Assembly: GCA_037389465.1 (NCBI GenBank)
Contig: JAZARR010000153.1
Location: 5,554,501-5,618,500, forward strand
Origin: Baylisascaris procyonis
Lineage: Eukaryota; Nematoda; Chromadorea; Rhabditida; Ascarididae
Direction: 5' to 3'
Length of the DNA: 64,000 nt
The position numbers were made by a program, and so were the translations under genes. Of the stretch, positions 13,470 to 26,802 are shown piece by piece. Position 1 is the stretch's first letter. The number at the start of each line of letters is the position of its first letter. The notes beneath the pieces are model-generated. The model did no database searches, was not told the DNA's origin, and saw only the letters and a program-made list of their open reading frames with translations.

Positions 13470-16400
13470 TTTAATTTATCAGCGCATTTTTTATTTCCTC
13501 AGGTTTGAGCACTTATTATTTACTCGGAGGACTCAGCTTTGACGTTACGGCGACTGTTTTCCGAGTAAAGTCGAGAATTTCATAATCGTTCACATGTCGC
13601 TAAACGTGTGCAGTTTTGTTGGCGTTTTTTATCGCTCGCGTTTCATTTGCTCGGGTTTGGCATTTGGAGCCTTCCAATGTTTTGCGAAGTTTCTTCTTTG
13701 AAATTACAAATGCATTCCTCTTTCTTGTCAAGAGACAATCTTTTCTTGTCAATACGTTCTTTAAACAAAAATTTGTTGTCTCGTTATACCACCTTCTACC
13801 CTTCTCTTTCCCTCTCTCCATCTCTCTGCCTAATTCAAAGTTGGCTGTTTATCGATCTTATATGCTCTTACAAAGATTTTTTTCAGCTATATAATTTTTC
13901 AGCTATGTACTGCCTACTGTTTTCAATTAGTATATATAAGCGCATTCTCTGGACCATTCAGCAGTTTGATATAAGTTGATAGGTTGGAATTTTTTTGGGT
14001 CTAGACTGTGTGGAGACATCCGAAGCAGTGATGTGTAGGTGGTGCAAAAACTTCTCGAAAATTGTTCCCCTGTGTTTTCGCTGTGCTGGAGGCAACTTCC
14101 CCATTCTTCACTTCATCTCAGCGCATTTTTATTATTGAATGTACGGAATGGGAGGCGGGGAAAGGGAGCGTTCAATTGATATTCATGCGATCCAAAGAGT
14201 CCGATTGTGTGCGTCATACAGCTGTCCCTCCTTTCCATATCGAGTTCACTTAAACCGGTCGGCTTCCTTTGTCATTCCACTTGCACCCTCGTCGCTACGA
14301 TGCTCTTGTCGCTTAATCAATGCTTTTTTGTTTTACGCAGATGCGGATCACCTGTCTGTACTGCGCGTATCGTTCCGTTTTATGATGTGTTGTTTTCGCC
14401 TTCAGTGATGTTCATGTTTTGTTAACTTAATAAATTTTGATTACGTTATTTCCTCCGCCTCGTTTATTATTAGTGAAGGGGGTAAAGTAGATGAAATGGA
14501 GATGGAACGGAGGAGTTGCATTCTGCATGTAATGGCCTGCTGTCTAGTGCTGCAAACGAAAGCTGCTAAGGAATGTTTACTATAAACGAGCTGAAAAGAT
14601 GTCAGGGAGCTGCCGCAATATGTGCCTTTGCATTAAGCCCACTTAGCCGGTCTGCTTTACAAGTTATAAGCGAAAGGCCTGTTTTTACCCTTAGCTAATG
14701 CGACCAAATGTTTAAATTTTCTGTTAAGGACTTGTTTTTCTTTGAACCGGCCGATTCAGAATGAAGGTTCGATGGGTGTAACGCGCAGATAAATTTTAAA
14801 CACTTGAATGTCCCTAGGATCTACTTTGCTGTCATTAGGAGTCCTGGACCCCGTCTGCCTTCTGCCTTTGATTGTTCCTGAAAGATCTCCAAATTCCTTC
14901 GCTTTCGAGTCTCGACCAGATGCTATGTAATTCATCAACAAGGCAAGAGGTAAGGTTCTTATTAGGCATTTAAAAAGTCGACAGTAATAACGGCGGAGGG
15001 GTAAAACAACGGCGGGGGCAGGAAGGAGCGGGAGGATCGTCGCTCCGACAGAGCTTTGGCACAGATGATGCCACACTCTTCACGCCCGAGCCCTCGCTGT
15101 TCGACCGCGGACCGCCAACATCCGAACGAACCCTCGCAATGACGACACTCCACATGGACAGCTAGAAACACACTGATTGCCTGTAAACAAACTAACGCGC
15201 TCTCCTTTTATAAGCCTCTGCCCTTGGCTTTAGGCATTTGTAGAGAGTTTTCACTATTTTTCTGCTCTGCAGGAAAGCCTTGATCTGCAATTTAGTGATC
15301 ACGTCTTGCGTACGACGATCGCCGTCAATCGTATCAAATTTCGTAATTCTACTGTTAGTGTTAACGTTATCAACTTCACACAAATAGAAAATAACGGACT
15401 TACCAATTTCGGTTACTATCAACGAGTAATTTCTACCTCAAACTGTACTGTGTGTCCATCTAAATAACAATTGCGGGTGTCCATCAATACGCACGTGTGA
15501 GGATGCATGCATTCATGGCTATGCTCCCATTATTCGCATTCAGCTTATTGGTAGCTTTTAATCGCCTTGCCAGCTGAATTTGTATTTAATGAGGATTTCA
15601 TGCGGCAACCGTCAAGACTTAGTCGACTGGTCATATTTAGTGAGATACCAATAGAAGTGGTCATTTATTTAGTTGTCGATCATTTTTGAAGAGGACATAA
15701 AGCTATAAATAAATTCCAGCATTTGTATCTAAATATGATTCGTTTCGAATTTTTTATCTTTCTTTACGCATCAATATAAGTACACGTCAGAATATTAGCT
15801 TTATTGCAATGGAATGTGTTCATAAGGTTGAGTAGAAATTGATGATTCATTAAGGCAATCAAGTCAAGTCTTCTCAGCAAACAAAAATTTGCGCTTGAAA
15901 AGTGCATCCCAATTGGAAAATGACGTCCAATCCCCATCGAAGACAGTCCCTTTTATCGAACGTTTTAATTGAACCTTTTTTTTTCAAGGGAAACGGCGCT
16001 ATCTTCTGAGAGTGATAAAACCTCATTTCTTGGGCGGGGAAGGGCAGAAATCGTTTTGACTTACCTGAATGGCAATTCCACGTGCGAAGAAATTCGAATG
16101 AACATTTTCTCTCTTAAACTAGTCGCCCAGCTGAAAATTTTCAACCTCCCTCCCCTCCGCAAACGGAGTGGAGTTTAGCTGCTGATTAACGTGGTGGCAA
16201 TGCTCGTGGAGGCTTTGACTACGAAGCTCGAAGACCCTTTGGGATTTTTCAGGAAAACTTCAAACTCGAGGTATCGAGGCAAAATTCCATGCCTATCCAA
16301 TCTTATTAAGCACTGCATTCCACTTATAAGGCGTTGACAATAATTCCCACTACTTTTAAACCGAAGGAGCATGCTGCTGTTTTAATGAATGAATTCCTAA

Positions 16401-18040
16401 ATGAGTTCCTAAGCTGATGATCGAATGATGCAATAGATAGGTCAAGGAAGCTTCGTCACAAAACGCTATTTCAACACACCTTATGAAATGCCATCTCTTT
16501 GCGAGTCATCTCAGACACGGCACATAACAAATAACAGGTAAATAAAATCGTCTCTATTTTACAATAAAGGAACCATGCGTCCAACAAAATGAATACACAG
16601 AGGAACGACAAAAACATCGATGAAATAAACGAGCTCTGAAGAACCGGGAAGGAAGTTAAGGAAAATGTGGAGTGAAGACATGCATGCAGATGGAATGAAT
16701 ATGAAATTGTTCCAAGCAGCGCTTAAAATCTGATAAGCTGCCAGCCATAACTAAAGCATTATAAATGCGGACAATATGGGAAGCAAATGAATTGAGCGCA
16801 TCGATTCGACTCGCTACCTTTCTTTCAATTCCAAAAGCGTGTATCGTTGAGCCCCGTGTGATCTTCACCCCGAACTTGATCGGCTTTCTAGGTGAAGTCC
16901 ACTTTTCAAGCAGCATAAATATATAATCAAAGCAGGCATTGAAAATGACGCAATATAAGGAATTAAATGCGCGCAATCGCAAACATCGAAAGTTATCAGG
17001 TGAGATGAAAGAGACCCGTATATGAAAATGTGAAATGCGCATCAATGCATAGATTAATTAATTCATTTACATCAACCACTGATGAGTTTCTCTAAATAAA
17101 GGTAAGTGTAAAATACGATAAAGCCTAAACGAAGTACACCTTAAAACAAAATAAAAAGTCTAAAAGAAACTGCAGGGAAATGCAGTGCTATTAAAAGTGA
17201 ATTGGGTGAGAAACGAGAGCCTACGATAGTCAATAATTGCATACCAACTCAGCCAGGTGAATGATTTTCGTGAATTGCGAGCATTGCACAAACCATTCAC
17301 AGCATGAATGAACAATTTGCTACCATGCATAAATACAAGTCTTTAAGCAGCTTCAAGTGAATATCACTTCTTCCTAATTTGGCCGATCAACTCACACGCT
17401 GGCATAAGAGGTCAGCTCAGGGAGTATATTAAACCCACCAAACGTTTTACCTCCAACTCGAGCGGTTCCCGAGCTGAAGCTAATGAACGAAGACATAGAT
17501 GAACAGTCACAGACACATATATACAGGCATTATGGTGCCATCATGCGCCTTGCAAATGCAAATCTCTAAAAGGGCATAAAGGGAATAAATGAAAAGTCCA
17601 CGTCCCCAAAATTAACAAAAAGATCGAAAGTGCAATGAAACCACCGAACAGACGTCTTCCTAGAAGTAACCGATAGTAGGTTTTTACGACAACAGCTCTG
17701 TGCTCAATAAGGACGAAGAAATATCGATATAAAATTATCATTCTATCTAAATTTAAGCATTCAAAGAGAGCCTCGACTACCTTTGTTCCCTTTCAGTGCA
17801 GCAAAATGATTACTTCATCCCAGCCCTGTGTGTAACAGCCAATGAAGGATCGGCTATTTCGTCCTCTCATGGGCTGCCCCTTCGGATAGCAACCGATGAC
17901 TGTTATCCCTCGTTTACCTAACCAACAAATATTACTTCAAAATATTCTTGATGCACCGAAATAATGCAAGAAGAAGGGATAAAAGGTATCCGGAACACAG
18001 GGACAGAAAAGAGAATTTGCAACCACCGGCAAAGAAAGAT
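13470..18040. other. convergent intergenic gap between unc-60 and dvc-1
   Basis: No conserved gene was recognised. I looked specifically on the + strand for UNC-60B-type exons (the CPDNAP and YASS regions) and saw none. A GC-rich patch at 14,960-15,170 carries overlapping open frames on the minus strand that match no family I know. A probable LINE fragment sits near 16.7-16.9 kb. Confidence 0.55.
16690..16900 (-). mobile_element. probable decayed 3' end of a LINE-type (non-LTR) ORF2
   Basis: A minus-strand open frame (129 codons, 17,045-16,656) contains, at residues about 80-115, the pattern NSFASHIVRIYNAL followed by SLSDFKRCLEQF. This resembles the segment after the reverse transcriptase in many jockey/CR1-like elements: F..R.V..(W/Y)N.L, then S...FK..L. 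The typical Trp and the Pro of the WNSLP core are changed to Tyr and Val. I saw no RT catalytic motif upstream, so only a 5'-truncated, degraded copy is proposed. It could instead be a chance match. Confidence 0.35.
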
Positions 18041-18044
18041 ACAA

Positions 18045-18050
18045 TTTATT
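18045..18050 (-). terminator. poly(A) signal AATAAA overlapping the dvc-1 stop codon
   Basis: On the minus strand the last codon and stop read CAA TAA and continue AT, so the AATAAA hexamer begins inside the last codon and contains the stop. I saw no other AATAAA in the next 250 nt downstream. If used, the 3' UTR would be only some 10-25 nt. Confidence 0.5.
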
Positions 18051-21000
18051 GCAAGCATTTATCCAAATGGGAATTGAGCATATTTTCTGCTATTAGCTTT
18101 GTACATACGGGGCATTCCACCATTACTGCGACGTTGCCAGCAGTTGCTAATGAATGGCGCACTGTACTATGCGTCGCTACACTATCGAACATCGCGCCTG
18201 CAGCGATCTCAGAATGAGGCACAGTTGGTCCGATCGACATGCTCGCATCTTGCAGCTCATTTTGAGTACTTTTCGAGCAACCGTTATCCACACAACTCTG
18301 CAAAAATGCTAAAACTTTGCTGCCTTGGGATTAAAGTTTTCCACCTAACATTATATTTCATTCCACGTGTTTTCAACACAAAGTTCGTAAAAATACCAAG
18401 TGCAAATCTTTTGACTAATGCAAATCTAACGGCACGTTTTGATATAAGAGGAAGGTGAACGCTTGATTTCTGGACACTAAGATTCTTGTTTCTGGATACA
18501 TTTCTGGATACTAGGTGAGCTACGCAACTAGCATAGTGAGCGCAAACGTCTCGATAATTGGTGAGTCACCTACGACATAACCGCAAAATCAGTAGAATAT
18601 TACATATTCCGACGAGCTGTCTCAAGTGACATCCAAATGTCGGCAAGAGGGATTTAGCAGCTATCCCCTAAGGGCCTCTCCAAAAAAGAATTCATGAAAC
18701 GAAAAACGACAATAGCTATTGCATCGCCACTTATATAATATGCCAATACTCACTCTAAGGAATCATTACAATCAGGCCACTGATTGCCTTCTTTCTGACC
18801 CTTTACTCAGTTATTCTTGGGTTGCATTTATAGCAAAGCATCACCTTACATCTTTAACACTATGCAAAGGCTCTCAACATACCATCAATTAGTTAGGATT
18901 ATTAATACGTTAGCTTGCACTTACTTTAGAGGAAGTAGACTTTGAATCGCTTGAAAACGTTGTCTTCGACGAATTCTGCTCCTGTCTGCGCAACGCAGCA
19001 ACAAGGATAGGGCTGATGTCATGCCCGGTGGATGGTTGATTCGGCTTATCCCCACCGAGGACGTGTCCAGTTGCTGTGAAAAAGTCTGTGATCGTCTTTT
19101 GCCCTGTTTTGCTCGCAGACACACACACACGTTTCCCGTCCACCTCATTCGAAGTCGATCTCGCCTTCCGTTTAAGGTCCACATTTTTCCCTTTACCGTT
19201 CACGTATTCTTCCGGTTCCTTCATCTTCACGAACTTTCCTGAAGAATTCACTTGACAGAATCTAAATTCAACAAAGTGAAAACTAGTCATTTCAATCTCA
19301 ATTAGCTGACTAAATGAACCCTTACATACTTGATTCGACTATACTTTTTCTTAGTTCCTACCTTCCTACCATCACAGAACCTGGAAAAGATGAGGCGCAT
19401 TGAAGAAAGACTTGTGATATCTTCGTCGTAGACTGAAACTAATCGAAGGTACGACAAATCTGCAGAATTTCTCGCACCTCCGATTAATCGAAGGCTGAGA
19501 TAAGGATGAATACGGATTCCTTAAATATGATTTATGTTCGGTCACCCCCACATCGAACCGCTAGGCTATTATCACATTCAAGAGACTATTGAGGCGAATA
19601 AAACTGAGTGCATAAGCGATGCAACACATAGATAAACGACTGCTAGTTCAAATCAGCTCGTTTTTATGCCCCCTATAAACTTCTATCTGCAAGGTGCATA
19701 ATGACAACGATGTGCTTGAAAAAAACGCGTATCCGCCAATCTATAGCGTGTTTCAACTTCCAACTCGGATGTCATTAAAGAAAAATCCCGTGAAATCTGA
19801 CGGGTGTTTTCTAAACCACAGAAAAAAGCATCAACTTTTAAATAGAGCCATCAACATCAATAAAAGCTGCAGACGGTGTCTCAAAATTTGCAAAAGTCCT
19901 ACAACTGATCAGGATGCATTATACAAGCAGACGGTGCGGAAGAGCGAGTCTTCAGGAGGGATTTCTAGGATCTGTAAACCCTACCGGAATATGGACGCAT
20001 TAGTTTGGAGATATCATCGATTATTATCAGTTTATGGGGGTGGTTAGTGCAACAACTTTTACAGCTGAAGCGCCCACCACATCTTTCTCCGACACAAAAG
20101 CATCATCTGATTCCCTAATTAATATTCATCTGCAGCATTTTCTTTAATCTCAACTATTCAATGCCAACCGCGCCAAGGCTCTTGAGATTGCTAAGTTAGT
20201 CAATTTTTAAAAGGCTAAGTGGTGCTGGATGCACTTACCTCCACAAGTTGCCTGATGCCGTTCCCACCAATAGTCGTTCGGTCCAGGAGCACGATTCATG
20301 GCTCGTTTCACCCAACCATAAAATGGCCGACGGTTGCTTCAACAGATATTACGAATGTTATTTCCCATTATCCTTTCGTAATGCTAGCACGTTCCAATGC
20401 AAAGGAAAAAATTCATTTACAACATGAGTGTAAACACAACAATTTTCCCGTATAGTACGGAAAAAAAACATGTGAGAGAGACAACCGGCTGGATCGAGGG
20501 GCTGGCATTTAATATACCAACGTATTTCAGCCCGTCAGTCCAGCCGATCATCTAAACAAACAACATCTACAGCTCGCCCCAGCAGTCTCACCATCTCTAT
20601 GAACAGCCAACAAACAACAAAACATGGTTGATGATAAACGCATTTACTCTTCCATTGATTCGCCTCTCGCAATAATTCTTCGAATTATTGTGCGCTTGCA
20701 GAGTGCACTAAGCAACCTTCTATCTGTGCATGAGTAGGCACCTGCATTTATGTCCGTCCATCCTTTGGTTGCAATGCAGATCCCGCGAGGCTAGAACCAC
20801 GAGGTTTAATCTATACCATGGCACCGACTATACCAATTTTGGTTAACTCATCAACTCCTGAAGGTTTCATATTCGGATGTGCCAAAAAATTACATGCATT
20901 TTACGATTGGCCAGATAAGATATCAATACGATCATGTCTGCATTTTAAGACCGACTGGATTGAAAAAGCAAATCACAAGGGGATAACATGAACTGGGAAG

Positions 21001-24000
21001 AAAAAATCCTTTAGTTGACAAATTCGGTCAAATATGAATGCACTCTTTTACATATTGTATTAATAGCTGCCAACTTATGATATCGTTTAGTACGCTTTTC
21101 CAATCGCCTAAGACATGGCCAGCTGAAAAAGGCATGCAACTTTTCAACCACCTTTATGCGCACATAAATTTTCCAAGACCAGAGTCAACATGAGATATAG
21201 GCCCAGAAGTCACCCCTGCAACTGACTTTATACTCGTCAAGTCTCGTGACTTTAGTTCCGGCAGCTCGAGAACTGAAAGCTCCGGGCAGGTGGACAAATA
21301 TGTCAATAAAACAAGTACATAGCCACCGTATCACAATTCACTGTATGAACAAATTTGCATGGACCATGAAGACCAACTCCTGACGAAACTTTGTCATACA
21401 AATCCAACTTTATAAAATGATTGGTAAAAGATATTTCTTTGATTGCACCCAAATGCACCCAATTTGGCTGCAAAAATTAGCAAAAAAAAATGTTTGTGTG
21501 TTTAACTCATGCAATGTAGTAAACCATGATGACGTTTTGCCGCTTATGATTCGAAACAACCCGACAAACCGATGGACGCGCTTATAGGAAATATTTATGC
21601 AAATTAGTTAGAACGTCAAAAATGCTACAAATATGCCCATTAACTTGGATCTGAGGCGAGAAACGTTCGCGGCATCTTTGGCAATAACATCTCCAATTAT
21701 GTTCTCATCTTCTCATCTAAGACATAAACAAGCAAACAGATATGTTTGCAATAACTTCTTTTAGTATATTCCGTTAATCTAATTTGTTAAAGATTTTCTT
21801 CAAATTATTCTAGCTTCAAAGAGCGATGTTTTTTCTACAGCACAAATAACCACAACGGTGTGACATATCGCAACGGCATTTTTCCATTACTATAGCTACA
21901 TTTAAGATTAATGAAGGGGAATTCCTGATCATCGACGGAAGCGAATATGTACGGCAAAAGAGACACTGGTTTCGAAGTAGGCAACAGCACGATGTCAGGT
22001 CAATCTAGCAAAGTACTCTTACTATGCAGACAAACTTATCGAACCACGTGGATAAAATGAGACAAACAGAAAACCATGTTAACCCGGTCAGATTTTGTGA
22101 AACATTTCCTTTTATGGCAACTAGAGGAACTTCAGGTTTCTCAGAGAACTATCAGATGAAGCGCCTTTCCATCTATGCAGGAAATAAGTTAGTTATTTCC
22201 ACTGACCTCAACAGCTCTTTCTTGGAAGTGCGATATTTGATAGTGAACACTTGAATACATGGGAATCTATGAAACGCTGATAATGCTAATAACTCAAATA
22301 AACGATAGAGAAGTAAAAATTTAATTTGCAAGATCATCTTCAGTGTAGATCGCATGTGCCAAATCCCTTCTTTGTAGCTCTTTTCGTCCACAGTATGAAC
22401 AAAGATAGACAAATAAATACATGCGCGCATATATATCATGTTTAGAGCGTGCATTCATATTTGCACTAATTTAGAAGCACATAGGCTCATATATTCATGC
22501 ATGGGCAAGCATAGGAACTGCGGGGAGGGAACGGGGGAACAGGAAGAAGAGGGAGACGGCATTGGTTCAATGCCTGCACAACAAATATTTTTGTTACTTC
22601 AATTTTCATTAGAAAAATTACGAAGGTGACGTCATTCCTTCAAATTGCCTCATATCACTCCTCTTTTTCATAAAAAAAAAAGCATTAATAAATGGAACAA
22701 TTAGCGAGAAAAGAACAATAACCAAGACAACTTTAGAAATTAAATCAAATCCGTCATTATTCCATAAGAAAGATCACAAAACGTGGCAGTGGCAAGTCCT
22801 TTAGAAAGGTTGCGATAAAACTAAGATATAAGAAGATTAGATCTCTCATAATTCCCTTTTCAATGAATTAATAAAGAGAAATCATACCGGCATGGTCCGT
22901 CGCATCTCCACCAATGCTGATGATAATTCGCCACTTCCGCGTGGAACGAATGATAAATGGTGATGTTTGTGCCAGCTATTGCATTTATTCGTCGCATATG
23001 ATATTGGAATTGAGCACCATGTCCGTCTCGATCTCTGATGAACAAATCTTATATGTTAAACATCAGAAGGGGAAGGAGATATGGGGTGGTGGAGGAAAGT
23101 CATATGGTGGGACATAGGAAAAGAGGACTTTCCCCTCTTCTCCTCTGCGTGTTTAACAGGCTTTTGTCCTTCCCCATTTCCTTTCCTCTGAAATGTAAGG
23201 AGAGTTTCAATTCAAGCCTGTGCTTTTCCACCTTTCGGAAAGCAAAACGCTTTCGCCTGTAGTGGAAGGAATGAGAGATAGGCGATGTTGCAAGAGGAGT
23301 CTTCTTGCTAGAAGCGGAGAAGACTCCGATATGAGTCTTCCCTAAATGAACAGACAGGTTGACGGATAAAAAGATACTATTAAAAATAGACAGGAATCAA
23401 AAAGTATGGCAGCTAGCATGCTCTCGAAGCTGGGTTCCGCATTTCATATGCAACGATTGTTACACTTTAAACTAAAGCCGACTGCATCGCGTCAATAAAT
23501 GTCCCAATTTCACAGTTCCGATATGTTAACCACAGTTTCAGTTTGGAAAGCGGTTTGTTCAAATATATTTACCTCAAAAACTCTCAGTAAGTTGTATGCT
23601 GGAATGGAATAAACTGCATTTCACTCTCTCACTTTCATTCCTTATCAAGGAAAATCCTTGTAGAAAAAGCTAATTGACGCAATGAAATAGGATAGAGATA
23701 AGCACACAGGTATGATAATAACGTGAAAGACTGAGTAATAGCACACAAGGAGAGAAAAGCAACGACAGCCACATTAGTGCAAACGACTGTCTCAACGGCA
23801 TGGCCAAGATCAAAGGGTCGATGAAGGCTCGAATGCTGAATGATTATTGACAGCGTCAAACAGAACTTAGGATAGCTGCATGAAGATTCGTGATTTGCAT
23901 CATCATATCTCATCCGAGGTTTCGGATAGGACAGCGTAGAATGAAACCTGCTCCTAGCAATTGCTTATATAAATGAAATTTGTTCTGCATTTAGACGACA

Positions 24001-26802
24001 TAATCTATAGAAATTAGAGAACGTAGAAACAAATTAAAAATCAGATCAAAGTTCTTCTCATAAGAGAAGATTAGCAGCAAATTAGAAAATTTTCAAGTAG
24101 CTCACAATAAAATATAAGCAAACGAAGGAAGGCTAAAAAACACCGAAAAGAATCGTCGTTCTCTCCATCGCTACAATGTTTCGTTGTCGAATGTTATTAC
24201 TAATGATGAATGTCTCAAATTTTAATTTTCTAGCGTCAAAAGTTACCTTTCTGAGCAATAAACGAATGCTAATTCTTAATAAATGATTCATAAATTAGCA
24301 ATAAAAGTTAAAAAGATGCAAATTTTAGCTAAAAACTAGCAAAATGCACTTTGAGAAAGAAGTAGGTGGGAATTTTCTGAATCTGCATATCGTAGGATGT
24401 TCAAAGCTTCATTACTCGTTTACTTTTAAGTAACAGTGATTCGCGAGTTACTGTAAACGAAAGTTTCATCTTGTTCTAAATGGAAAGGCTTCGATATCCG
24501 ACGTAAAATATAGACGATACGATGAGAATAAACTAAAATGAAACCTGTCCCTCATAGTGACGAACAAATAAGCGTGTATCATTTCATGTAGTAAGGTTTC
24601 GATGAGATCCTTTCGCGAGCGTAATGTTAGTAATGGTTTACTGAGGCGAATTGAGCATAATCCACCTCGTCCCTCGTAACAGCATAAACCTGCACATCTA
24701 AACCAATACTATTACAATTAAAACGAATCATATCTGGATAATTCCAAAGAAAGTTCAGGCACAACACGATACATCAAGAAATTTCTACTTATCAAGCACG
24801 ACTGTTGATAGTTCAACTTAAAAGATACAGCCGTGAAATGACTGCTGCCCTGGACTTCGAAATCCCAATAAATAAATATTGGGAATTCTTAGGAAACTAA
24901 TTGGGGATATTAGAATTTCTTTCAAGATTGCTGGGACGGCGTTAAGAGCACATGGTTGCATCCATCTGAGACCACTAGATGTCATGCCCCGTTGGTACTG
25001 AAGAAAATGCTTGCTGCATCCATCAGCGAGAGATTGCAACAATCACTGACCACTTGATTTTCTCGTTGCCACGCGAAGTGTGACTTTTTGTTGCCTTTTT
25101 TGTGGGAATGGGGAAGGGGTTTGTTGCCTCAGTGATAAGTGGAACAGCTTTAAAACAACGTCTCCTATCATAAGGAATCCCGTCCTTTAAAAATTAGCTG
25201 TCATAAACCTTCAAGCCAGCTCATATCCTTCACCACTGCAATTATCAGCTGATTTCAGTGCGCTTATAATTTAACTCTTAATGAATTCGCTACATCGCAG
25301 AAAACTATAAGAACGTTCATTCCCAAATATAGTACTCTCTACGCAGCGTCATCCCTATGACCCCCAGATGTGTATTCAAGGCATAAGTCAATGAATAGCA
25401 AATGAGGGCCAATTCAATGAAAGTCAATTCAATAAACACTTCCTGAAAAAGTTCAGCACATTTATGAAAGGAGAAAAATTTTTTGTTTAGCCATAAATTG
25501 CAAACGTCAACATTTTTAGTGTTATCGATTGAGGTGCACATAACATCAGTCAAGGCAAAAAATATCACGCAATCTAAACAGCTATTTTGCAGTAACTTTG
25601 AACTGATGAATGAATTGTGAAAATCTCAATATAGAAACAATTTTTGTGGAATTCGCTTTCCCCCATGTAGGAAACAGCAAAACCTTTTTGTGGATTAATC
25701 GATATTCCCGAAAACTGAACGCATAGGGAACGTTTTTATACAAGATCCGATTGTTTTGTATCCCAAAGTTTACTGCATTCGGAAAAATTTCTTTCAAATC
25801 ATACGGTCAAAGAAAATTTTCAATATTTTCTATGAAATATGCGCCGATTAGGAAGCATCTTCTCGAATACCACTATCCTAAAAAGAAATGGTTGGCGGAG
25901 TGTGGTAATAGCTCATTTGGTATCGGAATTGATTTTTAGAACCACCATCCAGGAAGGACAACACAAAGTAGGCAAGTAAATTAGGAATTTCTAAGCTTGG
26001 AAAATGTTGATTACCCCCTTGGTGAATCCGCGAGAAAGCCTATCTCATGTTCAGGAAATGAGGTGTTTAGCATAAAGTATAAGAAAGCAGGATATATTAT
26101 CTATAGGAATAATGCATAAAAGGTTTTTTCCAGCTAAAATCACCAAGGACTGATGCTCTTCGCCGTAATGGACCCAGACCGTGCAGATGGACGCCGGTTT
26201 TACTCAGCTTTGACTGCGGCAATAAAATGAACTACCTTTCTGGTTATTTTGAAATGGTTAGAAAAATCCCTTATGTTTAGACCTACATTCATACCTCCTC
26301 TAATCTCAACATCTGTTCTCTGAGAAAACAAATTAAAAAACTTCTATGAGGACCTTGTTAAGCTTGTGAAAACTCATATAAAATTACATCAACATGAGGG
26401 CCTCTAATCTGTGACAGAAATTTTGAAAAGTGCATACCGCAACCTTTGTATTTATCGCTGTCCTGTAAACATACCAATTACGCTAGGCACCACCAGCTTT
26501 TCACATCCCATTCCACCTTCGTGCGCGCTGGCTTCATCCCCGATGCTGACCGCTCTATCACAGTCACTTCAAACCTACTTCTTTTGTAGCTTTCCTGTAT
26601 CCATAATATTATTAGTGAATGGAGAGTCATGAAACAAACGTAAAAACACATACAAAGTCATGCGAGGACTCCATTTGACCTCGCATCCTGCCAGCTTTCC
26701 CTCAAAGAAAAGATCGTCGAACTGCATGAACAATGCACGTACATCAGGCGTCGGGTCGAGCAATTCCCACTGCGGGTCAACCAACGACTCAAATTGATTC
26801 AT
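18046..26802 (-). CDS. dvc-1: SprT-like DNA-protein crosslink metalloprotease, Spartan/DVC-1
   Basis: Six exons in coding order: 26802-26654, 24697-24545, 23034-22888, 20336-20239, 19238-18925, 18297-18046 (introns 1956, 1510, 2551, 1000 and 627 bp; phases fit throughout). They give 370 residues. SprT domain: VDPQWELLDPTP near 8-19, KWSPRMTL 43-50, catalytic HEMIH 87-91, third zinc ligand in GHG 105-107 (same 15-residue spacing as human SPRTN), then HWWRC 141-145 and ATCGG near 179-183. PIP-box QKTITDFF is at 229-236, overlapped by an SHP-like FTATGHVLGG (236-245). The last exon ends in a UBZ4 zinc finger, C-x2-C-x11-H-x3-C (349-368). The family cleaves proteins crosslinked to DNA at replication forks and recruits p97/Cdc48. 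The ATG at 26,802 is provisional: human SPRTN has about 25 more N-terminal residues and the frame stays open upstream, so a first exon may be missing. Confidence 0.95.
23296..23327. repeat. 10-bp-stem hairpin in dvc-1 intron 2
   Basis: GGAGTCTTCT (23296-23305) and AGAAGACTCC (23318-23327) are perfect complements around a 12-nt loop. A further GAGTCTTC follows at about 23,333. Confidence 0.55.

Noticed and set aside
14756..15171. Overlapping minus-strand frames of 106, 69 and 61 codons in a GC-rich patch
   Set aside because: Three frames are open at once over the same DNA, as expected from GC-rich composition; none shows a domain or consistent splice sites.
16065..16130. 66-nt minus-strand segment bounded by ATTTTCAG and CAG|GTAAGT with one open phase
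   Set aside because: Splice signals are excellent, but the peptide is unrecognised and no partner exon in compatible phase was found nearby.
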